A stretch of 64,000 nt of DNA from the IMG/VR virus record IMGVR_UViG_3300043773_002546, positions 124,001 through 188,000 of that record, one strand, 5' to 3'. The translations under genes were made by a program, and so were the position numbers. Under the pieces are notes generated by a model. The model saw only the letters and a list, made by a program, of their open reading frames with translations. It had not been told where the DNA came from and ran no database searches. The stretch comes from a virus. Below are positions 1 through 7,312 of this stretch, piece by piece. The first letter of the stretch is position 1. Every line of letters starts with the position of its first letter.

Positions 1-8
1 TGCCGTCG

Positions 9-725
9 ATGCAGCAGAAGGGCGCCAGCGCGCTGTACGATATGACGATTAAGGGCGCGCGCTGCTGGAAGGGTTACGAGCCAGTGCCGGGCAAAGCGCC
101 CTACAGCGAAGACTCCTGCCGCCCCGCGGGCAGCAAGAAGAAGAAACCCGCCGCCAAGAAGCAGGCCGCCAGCACGGTGTTTAAGCTCACCGAGAAGAAA
201 CCCGAAGAAGTTGTGAATGGCGACAAGCCTTCCACCGAGGCAAGCAAGGAAGTTTCGGTAACACGTAGTGAGCCCGCAAAGAAAGAAGACCTGCGGCCGG
301 AAGGCGCGCTTGGCGAACTGGGCAAGGAAGCTGCGCGTGGCGACATGACGAAAAAATTGTTGTCGTATCTTGGGAACAATACGCCGTTCCAAATGCACAA
401 TTTTCCAGTGCCGGGCAGAATGCGGCCGCCAACTGATTCTTTGATGGCAAAATATCTGCCCAAAGAAAAACAACCTATGCAACAACTTGGGCAAGACTTG
501 TTGGTTAAAGCAAAATCGTTTTTGCCTACGTCGGGCGGTATGCCAGAAAGAGGCGGCGGCTACTTCGACAATAATCAAAAAGATCTGGCCGACACGTTAA
601 AAGCATTGCGCACAACGTACGGTAAATTTCACGGTGACATGCGCAGCGCATTGCCAAAAATGGACCCGCCGCCGTCGGCAACCGCAAACGCTACGTGGTT
701 GGGCGCAAAAAAGCTGGCGCCCTGA
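9..725 (+). CDS. Phage protein of unknown function, possibly 5' truncated
   Basis: The frame is open to the left edge of the window, so the ATG at 9 may not be the true start. The product has about 238 residues. The N-terminal third is Lys/Ala/Pro-rich, with a KKKKPAAKK tract near residue 43. Residues 18-38 carry a short Cys-containing motif (RCWKGYEPVPGK, then a second Cys). From memory, similar short motifs occur in proteins of large tailed phages, without known function. The C-terminal half is ordinary soluble sequence with no recognisable domain. It ends 43 bases before the overlapping promoter/terminator at 742-815. I do not recognise the gene. Confidence 0.6.
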   Translation: MQQKGASALYDMTIKGARCWKGYEPVPGKAPYSEDSCRPAGSKKKKPAAKKQAASTVFKLTEKKPEEVVNGDKPSTEASKEVSVTRSEPAKKEDLRPEGALGELGKEAARGDMTKKLLSYLGNNTPFQMHNFPVPGRMRPPTDSLMAKYLPKEKQPMQQLGQDLLVKAKSFLPTSGGMPERGGGYFDNNQKDLADTLKALRTTYGKFHGDMRSALPKMDPPPSATANATWLGAKKLAP

Positions 726-741
726 TGGCTAACGAAAAGTC

Positions 742-769
742 TTGACCCGATAACAATACGCGCTACAGT
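742..769 (+). promoter_or_regulatory. Candidate sigma-70-type promoter
   Basis: TTGACC (742-747) and TACAGT (764-769) are separated by 16 bases, matching 5/6 and 4/6 of the -35 and -10 consensus. Initiation would be expected near 776. This lies inside the left arm of the terminator hairpin at 769-815, so a transcript made here would lack most of that arm. The next gene starts at 816. Confidence 0.4.
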
Positions 770-815
770 ACTCCTCACGGTTGGGAATCACTCCCTCCGT
801 GAGGAGTATTTTTTT
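769..815 (+). terminator. Rho-independent terminator with 12-bp stem and T7 tail
   Basis: A perfect 12-bp inverted repeat, TACTCCTCACGG (769-780) and CCGTGAGGAGTA (797-808), has a 16-base loop and is followed at once by seven T residues (809-815). The right arm contains GAGGAG (801-806), which is also the Shine-Dalgarno sequence for the GTG at 816. The element can therefore both stop upstream transcripts and hide the ribosome site in any that read through. Confidence 0.8.
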
Positions 816-1463
816 GTGATTGCCACGGACGCGCGATACGAAACAGTCACAGTTACGTTCACAGACGAAGAGCGAGAGCTTATTGCTCATCACGCCGAGC
901 AGGCCACGCTGCCGGTCGGCCGGTCTAAGATCTTTTGCGGCGACCAGGAAAATCTCGACCGGCGCGAGTTTGAGCGCAACGAAAACCAGCACACCGGCAT
1001 GGCCTGTGAAGCGGCGTTCTACAAGTGGGCCGCGCCGCTGGGTTCGGGCGACTTCGCGGCTTTTTTGGCCAACCGTGAGCTGCGCAACTCCGACAAGTTC
1101 ACGGGCGACAAGGGCATAGACTGCGTTCTGCCCGAGAACCTGCGCGTGGACATTAAAGGCTCCGAGCCGCAGGCTGGCAAGAGCCTGGACGTGTACACGG
1201 CGCTGAACTTGCATTTGACGCACGAGCGCGACAAGTCCCTGGCAGAAATACAGGACATCGCCTACGTGTTTGCCGTGACGCAGCGAGAACTGTCTGCGCC
1301 GTGCCGGGCGCCGAAATTTGTAATTCTTTCAGGCTGGCTCTGGGGCCGCGAGCTGTATGGCCGTGAAGATAAGAAATCTTTAGCGGGCTGGTCGGCCAAA
1401 GGCTGGTCATTACACAGAATGCACGAGTTTCCGGGCGTTGCGCAACTTGCAAACTGCGCTTAA
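816..1463 (+). CDS. PD-(D/E)XK nuclease-like phage protein
   Basis: The product has 215 residues and starts at GTG, with GAGGAG ten bases upstream. The order of acidic and lysine residues suggests a restriction-endonuclease-like fold: Glu65 in a predicted helix (GMACEAAFYKW), Asp102 (GDKGIDCV), then Asp112-Ile-Lys114 (RVDIKGS) in a predicted strand, and a later YVFAV strand. Such proteins in phages range from recombination or repair nucleases to host-DNA degradation enzymes. The specific role here is not known. It may be transcribed from its own promoter at 742. The nuclease assignment rests only on motif spacing read by eye. Confidence 0.55.
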   Translation: MIATDARYETVTVTFTDEERELIAHHAEQATLPVGRSKIFCGDQENLDRREFERNENQHTGMACEAAFYKWAAPLGSGDFAAFLANRELRNSDKFTGDKGIDCVLPENLRVDIKGSEPQAGKSLDVYTALNLHLTHERDKSLAEIQDIAYVFAVTQRELSAPCRAPKFVILSGWLWGRELYGREDKKSLAGWSAKGWSLHRMHEFPGVAQLANCA

Positions 1464-1509
1464 AATCGCGGTCGCTGGCATTAATTATTCGCGCAGTCAC
1501 GGAGGACAC

Positions 1510-1791
1510 ATGCGGGAGAGACGCAGGGAGGCGGTTCGACACTGGCGCCGCTCGCTCCACGCGGATGCGCCGAGTCGTGAAAAGTACCTGCGGAAGCGCG
1601 CGGTCGCATCGCCCGCGCTTCGCACTCCATCGGACAGCCGGAGTGCCGGGATGCTGCGGTTTGATATCAAATCGCGCTTAACGCGGGTTGCTGGGTTTCC
1701 AACGCCGTCCGAGCGCCTCCTTCGCCCCAACGCAACACGAGCACAAGCAGAGCACGAGCGGCTCTGCTGCCCGCGCCCAGCCCGTTTTTGA
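1510..1791 (+). CDS. Small Arg-rich hypothetical protein
   Basis: The product would have 93 residues. The ATG at 1510 is preceded by a good ribosome site (GGAGG, 1500-1504), and the stop is 9 bases before the next ATG. The sequence is very rich in Arg, Ser and Pro, with no domain or signal peptide that I recognise, so it could be a spurious frame in GC-rich DNA. It contains one copy of the TTGATATCAA palindrome. If it is not a gene, 1464-1800 is a 337-base gap with no other feature than that palindrome. Confidence 0.4.
   Translation: MRERRREAVRHWRRSLHADAPSREKYLRKRAVASPALRTPSDSRSAGMLRFDIKSRLTRVAGFPTPSERLLRPNATRAQAEHERLCCPRPARF
1660..1671. promoter_or_regulatory. Palindromic site TTTGATATCAAA (decamer copy 1)
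   Basis: This is a perfect 12-bp palindrome with the TTGATATCAA core that recurs six times in the window. It lies inside the doubtful small gene 1510-1791. Function is unknown; a dimeric DNA-binding protein is the simplest reading. Confidence 0.5.
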
Positions 1792-1800
1792 GGAGATGAC

Positions 1801-2277
1801 ATGAAGCTCGACCAGTTTTTGGAATTCATGAACGAAGACTTGATGCGCGAATGGACGCATCTGAAGTTTTATCTATATCACGCTAGTGCCGTGACGGGCC
1901 TGCATGCCGAAGAGTTTCGCGAGTGGCTCACCGACTCAGCCAAGGGCGAAATGGAGCACGTGCAGCAGTTTCTGGACCGGTTGTTCGGGCTGGCGTACGC
2001 GCAGCCCGCGCAAAGCGCGCACAGCTTTCCGATGCTGTTCATGCCTGCCGATATTCTGGCCTACGCCGCCAAATTGGAAAACGAGGTAGTCACTAAATAC
2101 GCCGAGCGGCTGAAGCAGCTCGAGGAAATGGATCACCCCACAGCCGCCTACTTAAAAGTGTTCTACGAAGATCAGCTCCAGGACAGCTTCGAGGACTGCG
2201 AACGCATTCTGCGCATGCTCAGCGGAGAAGTCGGCCAGGCGCACATTCGACAGTACCGCTACATTCCCAAAGACTGA
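1801..2277 (+). CDS. Ferritin-like four-helix protein (Dps/bacterioferritin type)
   Basis: The product has 158 residues, with start ATG behind GGAG. The sequence is almost entirely helical. Spaced acidic/His positions are typical of ferritin-like diiron bundles: Glu in helix 1 (MREWTHLKFYLYH), an ExxH motif in helix 2 (KGEMEHVQQF), Glu in helix 3 (LENEVVTKYAE) and acidic residues in helix 4 (EDQLQDSFEDCERIL). Family members oxidise and store iron or protect DNA from oxidants. The length matches bacterioferritin or Dps (about 155-170). It is immediately followed by the tRNA gene. The ferritin-like fold is likely; metal binding is inferred. Confidence 0.65.
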   Translation: MKLDQFLEFMNEDLMREWTHLKFYLYHASAVTGLHAEEFREWLTDSAKGEMEHVQQFLDRLFGLAYAQPAQSAHSFPMLFMPADILAYAAKLENEVVTKYAERLKQLEEMDHPTAAYLKVFYEDQLQDSFEDCERILRMLSGEVGQAHIRQYRYIPKD

Positions 2278-2281
2278 CTTT

Positions 2282-2353
2282 TCCGCGGTAGCACAACGGT
2301 AGTGCGGCGCACTGTTAATGCGTAGGTTGCAAGTTCGAATCTTGCCCGCGGAG
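2282..2353 (+). tRNA. tRNA-Asn (anticodon GTT)
   Basis: A full cloverleaf can be drawn. The acceptor arm is TCCGCGG (2282-2288) with CCGCGGA (2346-2352). The D stem is GCAC/GTGC. The anticodon stem is GCGCA/TGCGT with loop CTGTTAA, giving anticodon GTT. The T stem is GCAAG/CTTGC with loop TTCGAAT. There is no encoded CCA. Phages often carry tRNAs to supplement the host pool. The 3' end supplies the GGAG that precedes the next start codon. Confidence 0.93.
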
Positions 2354-2361
2354 TTTATGGC

Positions 2362-2946
2362 GTGAAAGACAAAATTTTAGCGCTGCGCGCCGCAGGCCGG
2401 ACGTACAACGAAATCGCCGCAGAATTAGGAGTATCAAAGGGCTCGATCAGCTATCACTGCGGCGAAGGGCAAAAGGACAAAACGCGACGACGCAGGATCG
2501 CAGCACGAAAAATGGCACACCCGCTGACGCGCAAGATCGAAAATTTCTGCCTAGATTTTCGCCGGTCGCGTACGACGCACAAACTTTTGTACCGCAAGAT
2601 GGTTTCGTTTTGTCGTGAAAAAACAGGGAAGTTCACAAGCGACATGGCAACCTTTACAATTCCGCAGCTGCTTGAAAAAATTGGCGACGACCCAAAATGC
2701 GCTTTGACCGGGCGCCCCGTTGATTTGCTGGACGCGTCGTCGTACGCGCTTGATCATGTTGTTCCCCGCGCAAAAGGCGGCGCCAACTCCCTCGACAACT
2801 GCCAGCTTGTGTGCAGCGCCGCAAACCAAGCAAAACACGATATGCTGCAGGACGAATTCGTCAAATTGTGCGAAGAGGTCGTAGCGCACGCGCAGCGGCA
2901 GAAATACCTGCCCCTGGAAGCATATACAGGCAAGTGTGGCACATGA
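2362..2946 (+). CDS. HTH-HNH endonuclease
   Basis: The product has 194 residues and starts at GTG, 8 bases after a GGAG in the tRNA 3' end. Residues 1-30 look like a helix-turn-helix (RTYNEIAAELGVSKGSISYH) that may bind DNA. The C-terminal half is an HNH nuclease. Cys113 starts the domain, followed by Asp131-His132 (LDHVVPRAKGG), then NSLDNCQLVC with Cys151 and a downstream Lys/His helix. Free-standing HNH enzymes in phages are often homing endonucleases, and a position next to a tRNA is common for them. The stop overlaps the next start by 4 bases. Confidence 0.85.
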   Translation: MKDKILALRAAGRTYNEIAAELGVSKGSISYHCGEGQKDKTRRRRIAARKMAHPLTRKIENFCLDFRRSRTTHKLLYRKMVSFCREKTGKFTSDMATFTIPQLLEKIGDDPKCALTGRPVDLLDASSYALDHVVPRAKGGANSLDNCQLVCSAANQAKHDMLQDEFVKLCEEVVAHAQRQKYLPLEAYTGKCGT

Positions 2947-3425
2947 CGCATGATGCGGTTTATTTGCGCGAAGCGTGCCGCGTAGCTGCGCTGGAAAGCC
3001 AGGATCCGCGTACGCAAAACGGCGCCTTGCTGCGAGCGCGCAACGGTATTGTAATTACGGCGGCCAATCAACTGCCGTCGATTGTGCCCATTCGCGACCG
3101 GCTGCACACCGACGCCAAGTATGCCTACCTTGAGCACGCCGAGCGGCACGTGATTTACAAAGCCGCCCGCGCCGGAATCGCCACGCACGACGCCACGCTG
3201 TACTGCCCGTGGTTTGCCTGCGCTGACTGCGCCCGGGCGATCATTCTGGCGGGTATCTCTCGGGTGGTGGGCCACGCCAAGGCGCGGGCGCTTACGCCTG
3301 AGCGCTGGCAGGCCACAATCGCCACAGCCGACACCATGCTGCACGAGGTGGGCGTGGAGCTGCTGCTTTTGGACGAGTCGTTGGGCACAAGTTTTCTTTT
3401 CAACGGGCAGCTGCTGGAGCTGTGA
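2943..3425 (+). CDS. dCMP deaminase-like (cytidine/deoxycytidylate deaminase family)
   Basis: The product has 160 residues, and its ATG overlaps the HNH stop as ATGA. Zinc-site motifs are clear: His65-Ala-Glu67 (HAERHV), and Cys93-x2-Cys96 within CPWFACADC, followed by AIILAGI. In this family the zinc-activated water deaminates dCMP to dUMP for dTTP synthesis, with Glu67 as proton shuttle. The length fits phage dCMP deaminases (about 150-190). Substrate specificity between dCMP and other cytidines cannot be read directly. The neighbours are other small metabolic enzymes. Confidence 0.8.
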   Translation: MTHDAVYLREACRVAALESQDPRTQNGALLRARNGIVITAANQLPSIVPIRDRLHTDAKYAYLEHAERHVIYKAARAGIATHDATLYCPWFACADCARAIILAGISRVVGHAKARALTPERWQATIATADTMLHEVGVELLLLDESLGTSFLFNGQLLEL

Positions 3426-3447
3426 CCGGTAGGAAACAGGAAAGCAT

Positions 3448-3978
3448 ATGAAACGGCGAGATGATCTTGGTCCGTGGATGACGGATCGCGGCTACAAAAT
3501 CGCAGCGGAAATCGGCGTGTGGCGCGGAGAATTTTCTGCGCGTGTACTCAGCACGTGGGGCGGGCAGCTGCACATGGTCGACGCCTGGAGGCACCTGGAA
3601 AACTATCAGGACATGTGCAACTTACCGGACGCTGAACACGAAAAGTGTTTTCAGCGGGCGCTGTCTGTTGCCGAAGCGTTTACGCCCCGCGCCGTCGTAT
3701 TGCGCGAGCTTTCGCCGGTAGCGGCAAACAGTTTTTCGGACGGGTTCTTTGACCTGGTGTATCTGGACGCAAATCACAGCTACGAGGCTGTGATGGCGGA
3801 TCTGCGGGCCTGGACGGCAAAGGTCCGTGCTGGCGGCGTTGTGTGCGGACACGACTACCTGGACGGCGTGCGCAAAGAAGGCGTCTTTGGCGTCAAAACA
3901 GCTGTAAACGAGTTTTTTGGTCGTCCGCCCGAACTTGTGACTGAAGAGCAGTATCCGAGCTGGTTTTACACGCTGTGA
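3448..3978 (+). CDS. Class I SAM-dependent methyltransferase-like protein
   Basis: The product has 176 residues. The SAM-binding motif I is AEIGVWRGEFS (about residues 19-29), followed by an acidic motif II (MVDAW) and a motif IV-like FDLVYLDANHSYE near 98-110. The strand GGVVCGHDY follows. This order is typical of the Methyltransf_24 / TylF-like group, which often acts on sugars or small molecules. Substrate is unknown. The stop overlaps the next start by 4 bases. Confidence 0.75.
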   Translation: MKRRDDLGPWMTDRGYKIAAEIGVWRGEFSARVLSTWGGQLHMVDAWRHLENYQDMCNLPDAEHEKCFQRALSVAEAFTPRAVVLRELSPVAANSFSDGFFDLVYLDANHSYEAVMADLRAWTAKVRAGGVVCGHDYLDGVRKEGVFGVKTAVNEFFGRPPELVTEEQYPSWFYTL

Positions 3979-4490
3979 CGCCGTACCGTAAAACCACCAT
4001 CGCCATCGACTTTGACCGGACGTTTACCAGCGACGTCGACTTTTGGCGGCTGTTTATTCAGCAGGCGGTTAAACGGGGCCACAAAGTGCTCTGCGTCACC
4101 GGCCGGACCGACACGCCGTACAGTCGCGCGCAACTCTCCGGAATTTTCGGAGAGTTCACGTTTTCTCTCTTAACTTGTTGCATTTTTTGCAACCACTCGC
4201 CCAAGCGGCAGACAGCGCTGGCCGCGGGTCACGACATCGATATCTGGATTGACGACCTGCCAGAGGGCGTAGGCGCGGCAGACGCTGAGACATTTCGTAA
4301 ACTAGAGAAAACGCGGCCGGTGTGTGAGACATTAGATATCTTTGACAACGACGCCGTGCATCCGTTTACAATCTGGACGCCAGACTATGACGCTTACCTC
4401 GTTGGCCGTGGCCGCTGCTGCGTTTGTGGTGGGATACCTACTGGGAAGAATGGACACGCTTCTAGCGGCCCTGCGGGGCCAAGCGAGTAA
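3975..4490 (+). CDS. HAD-superfamily hydrolase
   Basis: The product has 171 residues; the GTG start overlaps the methyltransferase stop. HAD motif I is IDFDRTFTSD, with nucleophile Asp12 and acid/base Asp14. A motif II-like VTGR lies near 42-45 and a WIDDLPEG acidic motif near 92. This is a small phosphatase of the HAD type, compatible with a nucleotide or polynucleotide phosphatase role, but the substrate is unknown. The last 35 residues are low-complexity and overlap the start of the next gene by about 100 bases, which is unusual here. Confidence 0.7.
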   Translation: MTPYRKTTIAIDFDRTFTSDVDFWRLFIQQAVKRGHKVLCVTGRTDTPYSRAQLSGIFGEFTFSLLTCCIFCNHSPKRQTALAAGHDIDIWIDDLPEGVGAADAETFRKLEKTRPVCETLDIFDNDAVHPFTIWTPDYDAYLVGRGRCCVCGGIPTGKNGHASSGPAGPSE

Positions 4491-4698
4491 CGCGCCGCAG
4501 GGGTTTTTTGCTAAAACAAAGGGCCAGGAGCGCGCCCAGTTCGCCTCAGACATTGAAATTGATTCTCGCAAGATAGTGTCACAAATTGACACAAACGCGC
4601 TAAAAAACGTTACGCAAATCCAGCTTGGGAAGCAGGTCGTCGCTCAAGACGACATTCACGCGTCGGTTAACAAACTGGCGCAACTGAAAGGTAAGTAA
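4387..4698 (+). CDS. Small membrane-anchored protein
   Basis: The product has 103 residues from ATG 4387; an ATG at 4342 in the same frame would add 15 residues. An N-terminal hydrophobic helix (LAVAAAAFVVGYLLG, residues 5-20) is followed by a polar, probably helical tail. No family is recognised. It overlaps the HAD gene in another frame by 104 bases, so either the HAD tail or this start may be misjudged. The next gene begins two bases after the stop. Confidence 0.55.
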   Translation: MTLTSLAVAAAAFVVGYLLGRMDTLLAALRGQASNAPQGFFAKTKGQERAQFASDIEIDSRKIVSQIDTNALKNVTQIQLGKQVVAQDDIHASVNKLAQLKGK

Positions 4699-4699
4699 T

Positions 4700-4987
4700 A
4701 TGAACGCGTACGAGTTTGGCAGGCGCGTGGGCAACACGCTGTGCAAACAGGCGGCAAAGAGCGTGTTTAATTCGTCTGGAACTTATTCGGGCGGTGTGCA
4801 GACGCACGACGCGCAGGGAAACGCTTTGCAGTTGAATCCGGCCGCGCAGCAACGCGTTAACTCTATTAACAAGATTCGCGCAATGAACCGCGGCGAGGCG
4901 CCGGTGGGACCAGTTACAGCAACGCAGGCGCCGCCGTCCGCTGCGGGGCCGCAGGTAACTCGGACAAAATCGCGGTCAGCCTTTTAA
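4700..4987 (+). CDS. Small hypothetical phage protein
   Basis: The product has 95 residues. The N-terminus (NAYEFGRRVGNTLCKQAA) resembles the short basic leader seen on several proteins of this phage. The C-terminal half is Pro/Ala/Thr-rich and likely unstructured. There is no signal peptide or membrane segment. It lies between a membrane-anchored protein and the actin-like gene. Function unknown. Confidence 0.6.
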   Translation: MNAYEFGRRVGNTLCKQAAKSVFNSSGTYSGGVQTHDAQGNALQLNPAAQQRVNSINKIRAMNRGEAPVGPVTATQAPPSAAGPQVTRTKSRSAF

Positions 4988-5002
4988 TTTTTAGGAGCGC
5001 AC

Positions 5003-6007
5003 ATGGCAAAGGGACTCGACGTTGGTACTTCTTTTGTGGTTTTGGCCCGCGACGCCGAAGACGGTGCCGTGGCCTATAAGGACTTCCGGGACGCGTTTTA
5101 CACGATTAAACCCAGCAGCCCCGTGGCGCAGAAGATGATCGAAAAAGGCCTGACGGGCAAAACGTTCGTCAAGGACGCCGACGGAACGTTTATTCTCTTG
5201 GGCCAGGACGCCATCGAGAAAGCTGTGGAGCGCAATGACTCGGCCAAGCGCCCGATGCACCGCGGCGTGGTCAGTGCCAAGGAGAAGGACGCCAAGCGGA
5301 TTCTGGCCTACATTCTCAAGGAAGTCGCTGGGCAGGCCAGCGAGCCGGGCGAGAAGCTTGTATTTTGTATTCCTGCGCAGCCGGTAGACCAGGAAGACGA
5401 GGATTTCGACGTGGGTTATCACGAAGACGTCGTCAAGAGCATTTTGGCGGAGTGCGGCTACGAGGCCAGAGCCATTAACGAGGCCGAGGCGCTCTGTTAC
5501 TCAGAGCTCGAGCGCGACGACTACACCGGCGTGGCGCTGTCCTGTGGCGCCGGAATGGTCAACTGCTGCGTGATGCTTAACGGCGAGCCCACGGTCATGT
5601 TCAGCACCACCAAGTCGGGCGACTGGGTGGACCGCATGGCCGCTGTGGCAACTACCGAGCCGGACTCGGTAGTTCAAGTTGAGAAGGAGCACGGGGATTT
5701 CACCATTGGCCAGCCCACGGACAACGTGATTCTGGCAGCGGTCTCTAGCTACTACGAGCGCCTGATCGATTACACGACTAAGCAGCTTGCCGCAGCCATG
5801 ACCGGCCACAAGCTTCTGCCGAAGTTCAAGAGCCCGCTGCCGGTGGTCATTGCCGGTGGCACGAGCCAGGCCCGTGGTTTTGTGGAGCTGTTCCGCGCCA
5901 AGCTCGACGAGAACAGTTTTCCGCTGCCGGTTTCAGAAGTCCGGCATGCCAAAGACGCGCTGCACGCCGTGGCGCGTGGTTGTCTGGTCGCGGCCAAAGT
6001 TCTATGA
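5003..6007 (+). CDS. Actin-fold (ParM/MreB-like) ATPase
   Basis: The product has 334 residues, with start ATG behind AGGAG. All three nucleotide-site signatures of the actin/Hsp70 fold are visible: phosphate-1 LDVGTSFVVLARD (residues 5-17), phosphate-2 GVALSCGAGMVNCCVML (about 177-193) and the adenosine motif VVIAGGTSQARGF (281-293). The connecting motif NEAEALCYSELE precedes phosphate-2, as in ParM and MreB. The length suits a bacterial actin-like protein. Such proteins polymerise to segregate DNA or position cargo, or act as monomeric chaperone-like ATPases. Which applies here is unknown, and no ParR-like partner was recognised. Confidence 0.75.
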   Translation: MAKGLDVGTSFVVLARDAEDGAVAYKDFRDAFYTIKPSSPVAQKMIEKGLTGKTFVKDADGTFILLGQDAIEKAVERNDSAKRPMHRGVVSAKEKDAKRILAYILKEVAGQASEPGEKLVFCIPAQPVDQEDEDFDVGYHEDVVKSILAECGYEARAINEAEALCYSELERDDYTGVALSCGAGMVNCCVMLNGEPTVMFSTTKSGDWVDRMAAVATTEPDSVVQVEKEHGDFTIGQPTDNVILAAVSSYYERLIDYTTKQLAAAMTGHKLLPKFKSPLPVVIAGGTSQARGFVELFRAKLDENSFPLPVSEVRHAKDALHAVARGCLVAAKVL

Positions 6008-6016
6008 GGTGCCGAC

Positions 6017-7312
6017 ATGCGCACCTGGGACTTTTTTGACACGCTCTTGGGGCGCGCCTGCGGGGAACCCTGGCGCGTGTTCGAGCTGATGGGCGGCGAG
6101 GAGTTTAAACTCGTTCGTCAGGAAGCGGAGCAGAAGAGCGACAAGACGTTTGCAGGGATTTACAAATCGCTGCAGAAGCTGACGCGCTGGTCGGACGAGA
6201 AGATCGCCGCCCTGGCCGCCGAGGAGCTGGAATGGGAGCGCAAGCTGGCTTTTCCCATCAGCGCAAACCTCTCTCAGGTCCGGCCTGACGACACGGTGAT
6301 CACTGACACCTACTTCGACGCCGCACAGATTCGCGCGCTAGGCGACGCAATCAACCTGCCACCGGTAAAGATTCACGCCAGTTACGGCGACAAGCACCAC
6401 GGGCGGATTTGGAAGCAGTTCAAGGACGCCAAGACGCCCGTGCACCTGCACACCGGCGACAACCAACACGCCGATTACACCATGGCCCGCCGTTACGGCA
6501 TTCCGGCTGTCTGGTACTCCGACGGCGATTACACGCCTTTCGAGAAAACTCTGCAGCGCGCCGGGTATTGGGACGTGGCTGGGCTGGCCCGCTGTGTGCG
6601 TCTGCAAAATCCCTATGACCCGCGCGACCTTCGCGCCGCTGCTTACCACAAGCAGGCTGCTTACAACATTCCGTTTCTGTTGTTGATCTCGGTCCGCTTG
6701 AAGCAGTACATGGATGCCAACGGCCGGGAGCACATTTACTTTGTAACCCGCGACATGGGCCTAGTTCATCGCGTGTTTCGGCATCTGTATCCCGAGGTAT
6801 CGGCTGAGACGTTTTACGCCAGTCGCCAGACGTACCTGCACGCTAGCGCCCGTTACCTGGACTACGCCCGTGCTTGCGCCGTCAAACCTAAAGCGTTGTT
6901 TGTAGATCTGCAGGGCACCGGCAAGAGCGCGCTGGCGTTTCAGGACAAGCACGGAATCGCCATGGAGTACCTGTTCTGCGCCGCGCCCGTTAAGCTCCAG
7001 CCCATACTGCCGGTGCTCTATCGCATCAAAAGCTACGGCACCGAATTGGAGGTGTTTAACTATGCCACTCAGGGGCGCGTGCTGGACGTGAACGCCGGGC
7101 AGCCGGTGCGCGATAAGCTTGAATATGACGTGACGCTCGTCGAGGCCGCGCACCGGGCCGTGGACTGCCTGCTCAAACACGTCTTTCGCGTGCCAAAGGC
7201 GCCTACGGAAGAAATTATGCAGCAGGTGTTTCAGCAGAACCGTAACGCCCTGCGCGCTCTGGTGCAGCAGCACGTCGTCGACCACAAAAAGACTACGCCC
7301 GATGCCGCCTGA
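6017..7312 (+). CDS. HAD-type hydrolase of the O-antigen/polysaccharide group (COG5610-like)
   Basis: The product has 431 residues. The N-terminus has TWDFFDTLLGR (Asp5, Asp8), typical of large HAD proteins found in polysaccharide gene clusters. VITDTYFDAAQIRAL (about 94) and the motif HTGDNQHADYTMARRYGIP (about 152-170) complete the HAD core. The second half (about 230-430) contains HIYFVTRDMG and resembles the extra domain of the same group. It overlaps the following GT25-like gene by 11 bases. A role in making or attaching a sugar to virion or host surface is inferred from this pairing. Confidence 0.7.
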   Translation: MRTWDFFDTLLGRACGEPWRVFELMGGEEFKLVRQEAEQKSDKTFAGIYKSLQKLTRWSDEKIAALAAEELEWERKLAFPISANLSQVRPDDTVITDTYFDAAQIRALGDAINLPPVKIHASYGDKHHGRIWKQFKDAKTPVHLHTGDNQHADYTMARRYGIPAVWYSDGDYTPFEKTLQRAGYWDVAGLARCVRLQNPYDPRDLRAAAYHKQAAYNIPFLLLISVRLKQYMDANGREHIYFVTRDMGLVHRVFRHLYPEVSAETFYASRQTYLHASARYLDYARACAVKPKALFVDLQGTGKSALAFQDKHGIAMEYLFCAAPVKLQPILPVLYRIKSYGTELEVFNYATQGRVLDVNAGQPVRDKLEYDVTLVEAAHRAVDCLLKHVFRVPKAPTEEIMQQVFQQNRNALRALVQQHVVDHKKTTPDAA

